From assembly GCA_002482815.1 (NCBI GenBank), contig DLGS01000319.1, positions 1 through 7,607 on the forward strand: 7,607 nt of DNA, read 5' to 3'. The notes below the pieces were generated by a model, which was given only the letters and a program-made list of their open reading frames with translations, ran no database searches and was not told the origin of the DNA. The position numbers and the translations under genes are program-made. The DNA is from Bacteroidetes bacterium UBA7688 (GTDB lineage Bacteria > Bacteroidota > Bacteroidia > Chitinophagales > Chitinophagaceae). Of the stretch, positions 6,187 through 7,607 are shown piece after piece (position 1 is the first letter of the stretch; every line of letters starts with the position of its first letter).

Positions 6187-7209
6187 ATGGAACGAACAGA
6201 AATAGAAAGCCTTGGCGAATTTGGGCTGATACAGCACCTCACACAAAATAATGAAACCAGGCAAGCCTCTACCCTGCTGAGTGTAGGCGATGATGCCGCC
6301 GTCATAGACCATTTTGGAAAGCAAACGGTCATTACTACTGATATGCTTATCGAAGGAATTCACTTTGATTTGATGTATACCCCTTTGAAACATTTAGGAT
6401 ATAAAGCTGTCGCTGTAAATTTATCAGACCTTTGTGCCATGATGGCTACACCAAGCCACATCACAATGAGCCTGGCATTTTCAAACCGCTTTTCTGTAGA
6501 GGCACTGGACGAATTTTATGAAGGTGTATATGCCGCCTGCGAAAAATACAATGTTGACCTGATAGGCGGCGACACCTGCAGTTCGCAAAAGGGTTTTGTT
6601 ATCAGCGTTACAGCCATAGGCGAAGTGACAAATGACAAATTTGTAACCAGAGATAAAGCGCAGGTTGGTGACCTTATCTGTGCTACAGGAGATTTGGGTG
6701 CTTCCTATATTGGTTTGCAATTATTGGAGCGGGAAAAAAGAATATTTCTTGAAAACCCTAAAGTGCAACCGGATTTACAGGAAAAAGCGCACGTTATTGG
6801 AAAATTTTTAAAACCCGAACCACGGCTGGATGTGGTTGAGTGGCTTCAGGAACAAGAAATTACACCTACCTCAATGATGGATATAAGTGATGGATTGAGT
6901 TCCGACATTTTGCATATTTGCAGACAAAGCAATGTTGGTTGTATAATTTATGACGAAAAGCTGCCTATCCATTCTGAAACAAAAGAAATTGCCATGGATT
7001 TTGGGTTAAGTGGTACTTCCTGTGCATTGAATGGTGGTGAGGATTATGAATTGCTCTTTACGATTTCGCAAGCAGATTATGATAAAATCGTCATGAGTGA
7101 AAAAATCAGTGTCATTGGTTATATTACTAACCCCGACGAAGGAACACAATTAATAACACAGCAAGGAAATAAACACAAACTGGTGGCACAAGGCTGGCGA
7201 GCGTTTTAA
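6187..7209 (+). CDS. thiL: Thiamine-monophosphate kinase
   Basis: ThiL phosphorylates thiamine monophosphate with ATP to give thiamine diphosphate, the last step of cofactor synthesis, in the cytoplasm. The 340-residue protein is close to the family norm (E. coli about 325). It has the motifs of the PurM-like kinase fold in order: GDDAA (34-38), TTDMLIEGIHF (50-60), KAVAVNLSDLCAMMATP (73-89), GGDT (127-130), ATGDLG (166-171), MDISDGL (231-237) and GGEDYELLF (283-291). The Asp-rich motifs bind the Mg-nucleotide. The ATG at 6187 gives the normal short N-terminus (E-x-GLIQHLT) and has no Shine-Dalgarno sequence. No other thiamine genes are adjacent, and the upstream terminator and the downstream 135-bp gap suggest it is transcribed alone. 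No TPP riboswitch is visible upstream. Confidence 0.96.
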   Translation: MERTEIESLGEFGLIQHLTQNNETRQASTLLSVGDDAAVIDHFGKQTVITTDMLIEGIHFDLMYTPLKHLGYKAVAVNLSDLCAMMATPSHITMSLAFSNRFSVEALDEFYEGVYAACEKYNVDLIGGDTCSSQKGFVISVTAIGEVTNDKFVTRDKAQVGDLICATGDLGASYIGLQLLEREKRIFLENPKVQPDLQEKAHVIGKFLKPEPRLDVVEWLQEQEITPTSMMDISDGLSSDILHICRQSNVGCIIYDEKLPIHSETKEIAMDFGLSGTSCALNGGEDYELLFTISQADYDKIVMSEKISVIGYITNPDEGTQLITQQGNKHKLVAQGWRAF

Positions 7210-7292
7210 TACGGTTTAAGAACAAATCTTACGGATAGGTTTTTGAAAAAATTGAAAAATACAACCTTAAAGAAATTATTTTTAAGAAAACA

Positions 7293-7323
7293 TTTGTAAA
7301 ATCACTTGTCTTTTATAATTTTA
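7293..7323 (+). promoter_or_regulatory. Candidate promoter of the EGF-like lipoprotein gene
   Basis: A perfect -33 TTTG (7293-7296) is followed by exactly 19 bases and TAATTTTA (7316-7323), one mismatch from the Bacteroidota -7 element TAnnTTTG. Transcription would start near 7330, giving a leader of about 15 nt before the ATG at 7345. This is the best promoter match in the window. Confidence 0.55.
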
Positions 7324-7344
7324 TAGCTAAATAATAAATTGAGT

Positions 7345-7607
7345 ATGCAATTCCTGAAGAAGATCGTTCTGTTTACCACTTCTATATTACCTGTTTCAGC
7401 ACTATTGTTCCTTTCCTCTTGTGCTCCTAAAAACAGTTGTGATTCACTGGTTTGTAAAAATGGTGGAACCTGTGCAGCAGATTTTTGTAATTGTCCCACA
7501 GGCTTTGACGGACCGGAATGTCAGAACAAAATAACGGACAGATATATTGGCACCTATGCAGGATTTACTGATCCACGCGACGGACAGCCCCACCATCGTG
7601 ATACAGT
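7345..7607 (+). CDS. Lipoprotein with N-terminal EGF-like module, 3'-truncated by window edge
   Basis: An ATG at 7345 opens a frame that runs off the window after 87 complete codons. The start MQFLKK is followed by a hydrophobic stretch and the lipobox L23-S-S-C26, a type II signal peptide that would anchor the mature protein to a membrane. Right after it comes a complete six-cysteine EGF-like module: C32, C37, C43, C48, C50 and C59, spaced C-x4-C-x5-C-x4-C-x-C-x8-C, with the hallmark KNGGTC and the CPTGFDGPEC ending. The following segment, ITDRYIGTYAGFTD, looks like the beginning of a beta-rich domain seen in other Bacteroidota lipoproteins of this kind. The remaining protein is not visible, so its length and function are unknown. 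There is no Shine-Dalgarno sequence. The lipobox and all six cysteines in one frame make the call firm, even though an opposite-strand frame at 7302-7499 overlaps it. Confidence 0.88.
   Translation, partial: MQFLKKIVLFTTSILPVSALLFLSSCAPKNSCDSLVCKNGGTCAADFCNCPTGFDGPECQNKITDRYIGTYAGFTDPRDGQPHHRDT

Noticed and set aside
7266..7286. Hairpin CTTAAAGA / TTTTTAAG after thiL as a terminator
   Set aside because: The stem is almost entirely A-T with a G-T pair and no T-run follows on the plus strand; it is too weak to call.
7302..7499. Minus-strand open frame of 65 codons at the right end
   Set aside because: It overlaps the plus-strand lipoprotein, whose lipobox and six EGF cysteines are far stronger evidence of coding.

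Overview
The window looks like chromosomal DNA from a member of the Bacteroidota, plausibly near Chitinophagaceae; the rank below phylum is an inference. The reasons are the moderately AT-rich composition, mostly absent Shine-Dalgarno sequences, TAnnTTTG-like -7 promoter elements, two short lipoproteins with Bacteroidota-style signal peptides (one carrying an EGF-like module), and a C-terminal helicase half and an AspRS whose sequences match what I know of Bacteroidota orthologues. I see no insertion sequence, prophage, CRISPR array, tRNA or rRNA. Apart from two extra lipoproteins, this is ordinary core genome with a DNA-repair cluster at its left end.

Left part (1-3417), DNA repair. The window opens inside the C-terminal half of a ligase-associated DNA damage response DEXH-box (Lhr-type) helicase. 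Ten bases downstream lies the metallophosphoesterase-type endonuclease of the same system (PdeM). The remaining expected members, an ATP-dependent DNA ligase and an MBL-fold exonuclease, would lie upstream, outside the window. Converging on this pair, and overlapping PdeM by 4 bp, is a minus-strand gene for a two-nuclease fusion: a DEDDh 3'-5' exonuclease domain followed by a UvrC/Cho-like GIY-YIG domain and a cysteine cluster. Repair genes therefore meet tail to tail.

Middle (3418-5453). A 203-bp divergent intergenic region separates the nuclease gene from aspS (aspartyl-tRNA synthetase). It holds a likely aspS promoter, an unusual SD-like sequence for the nuclease gene, and a dyad sequence that could be an operator.

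Right part (5454-7607). A small lipoprotein of unknown function with its own promoter ends at a clear intrinsic terminator. It is followed by thiL (thiamine-monophosphate kinase). The window closes with the first 87 codons of a second lipoprotein, which has a six-cysteine EGF-like module directly after the lipidation site. These genes all point the same way but appear to be separate transcription units.

No intergenic stretch exceeds 300 bases. I found no clearly undescribed system. The most interesting item is the exonuclease/GIY-YIG fusion set against the ligase-associated repair cassette.
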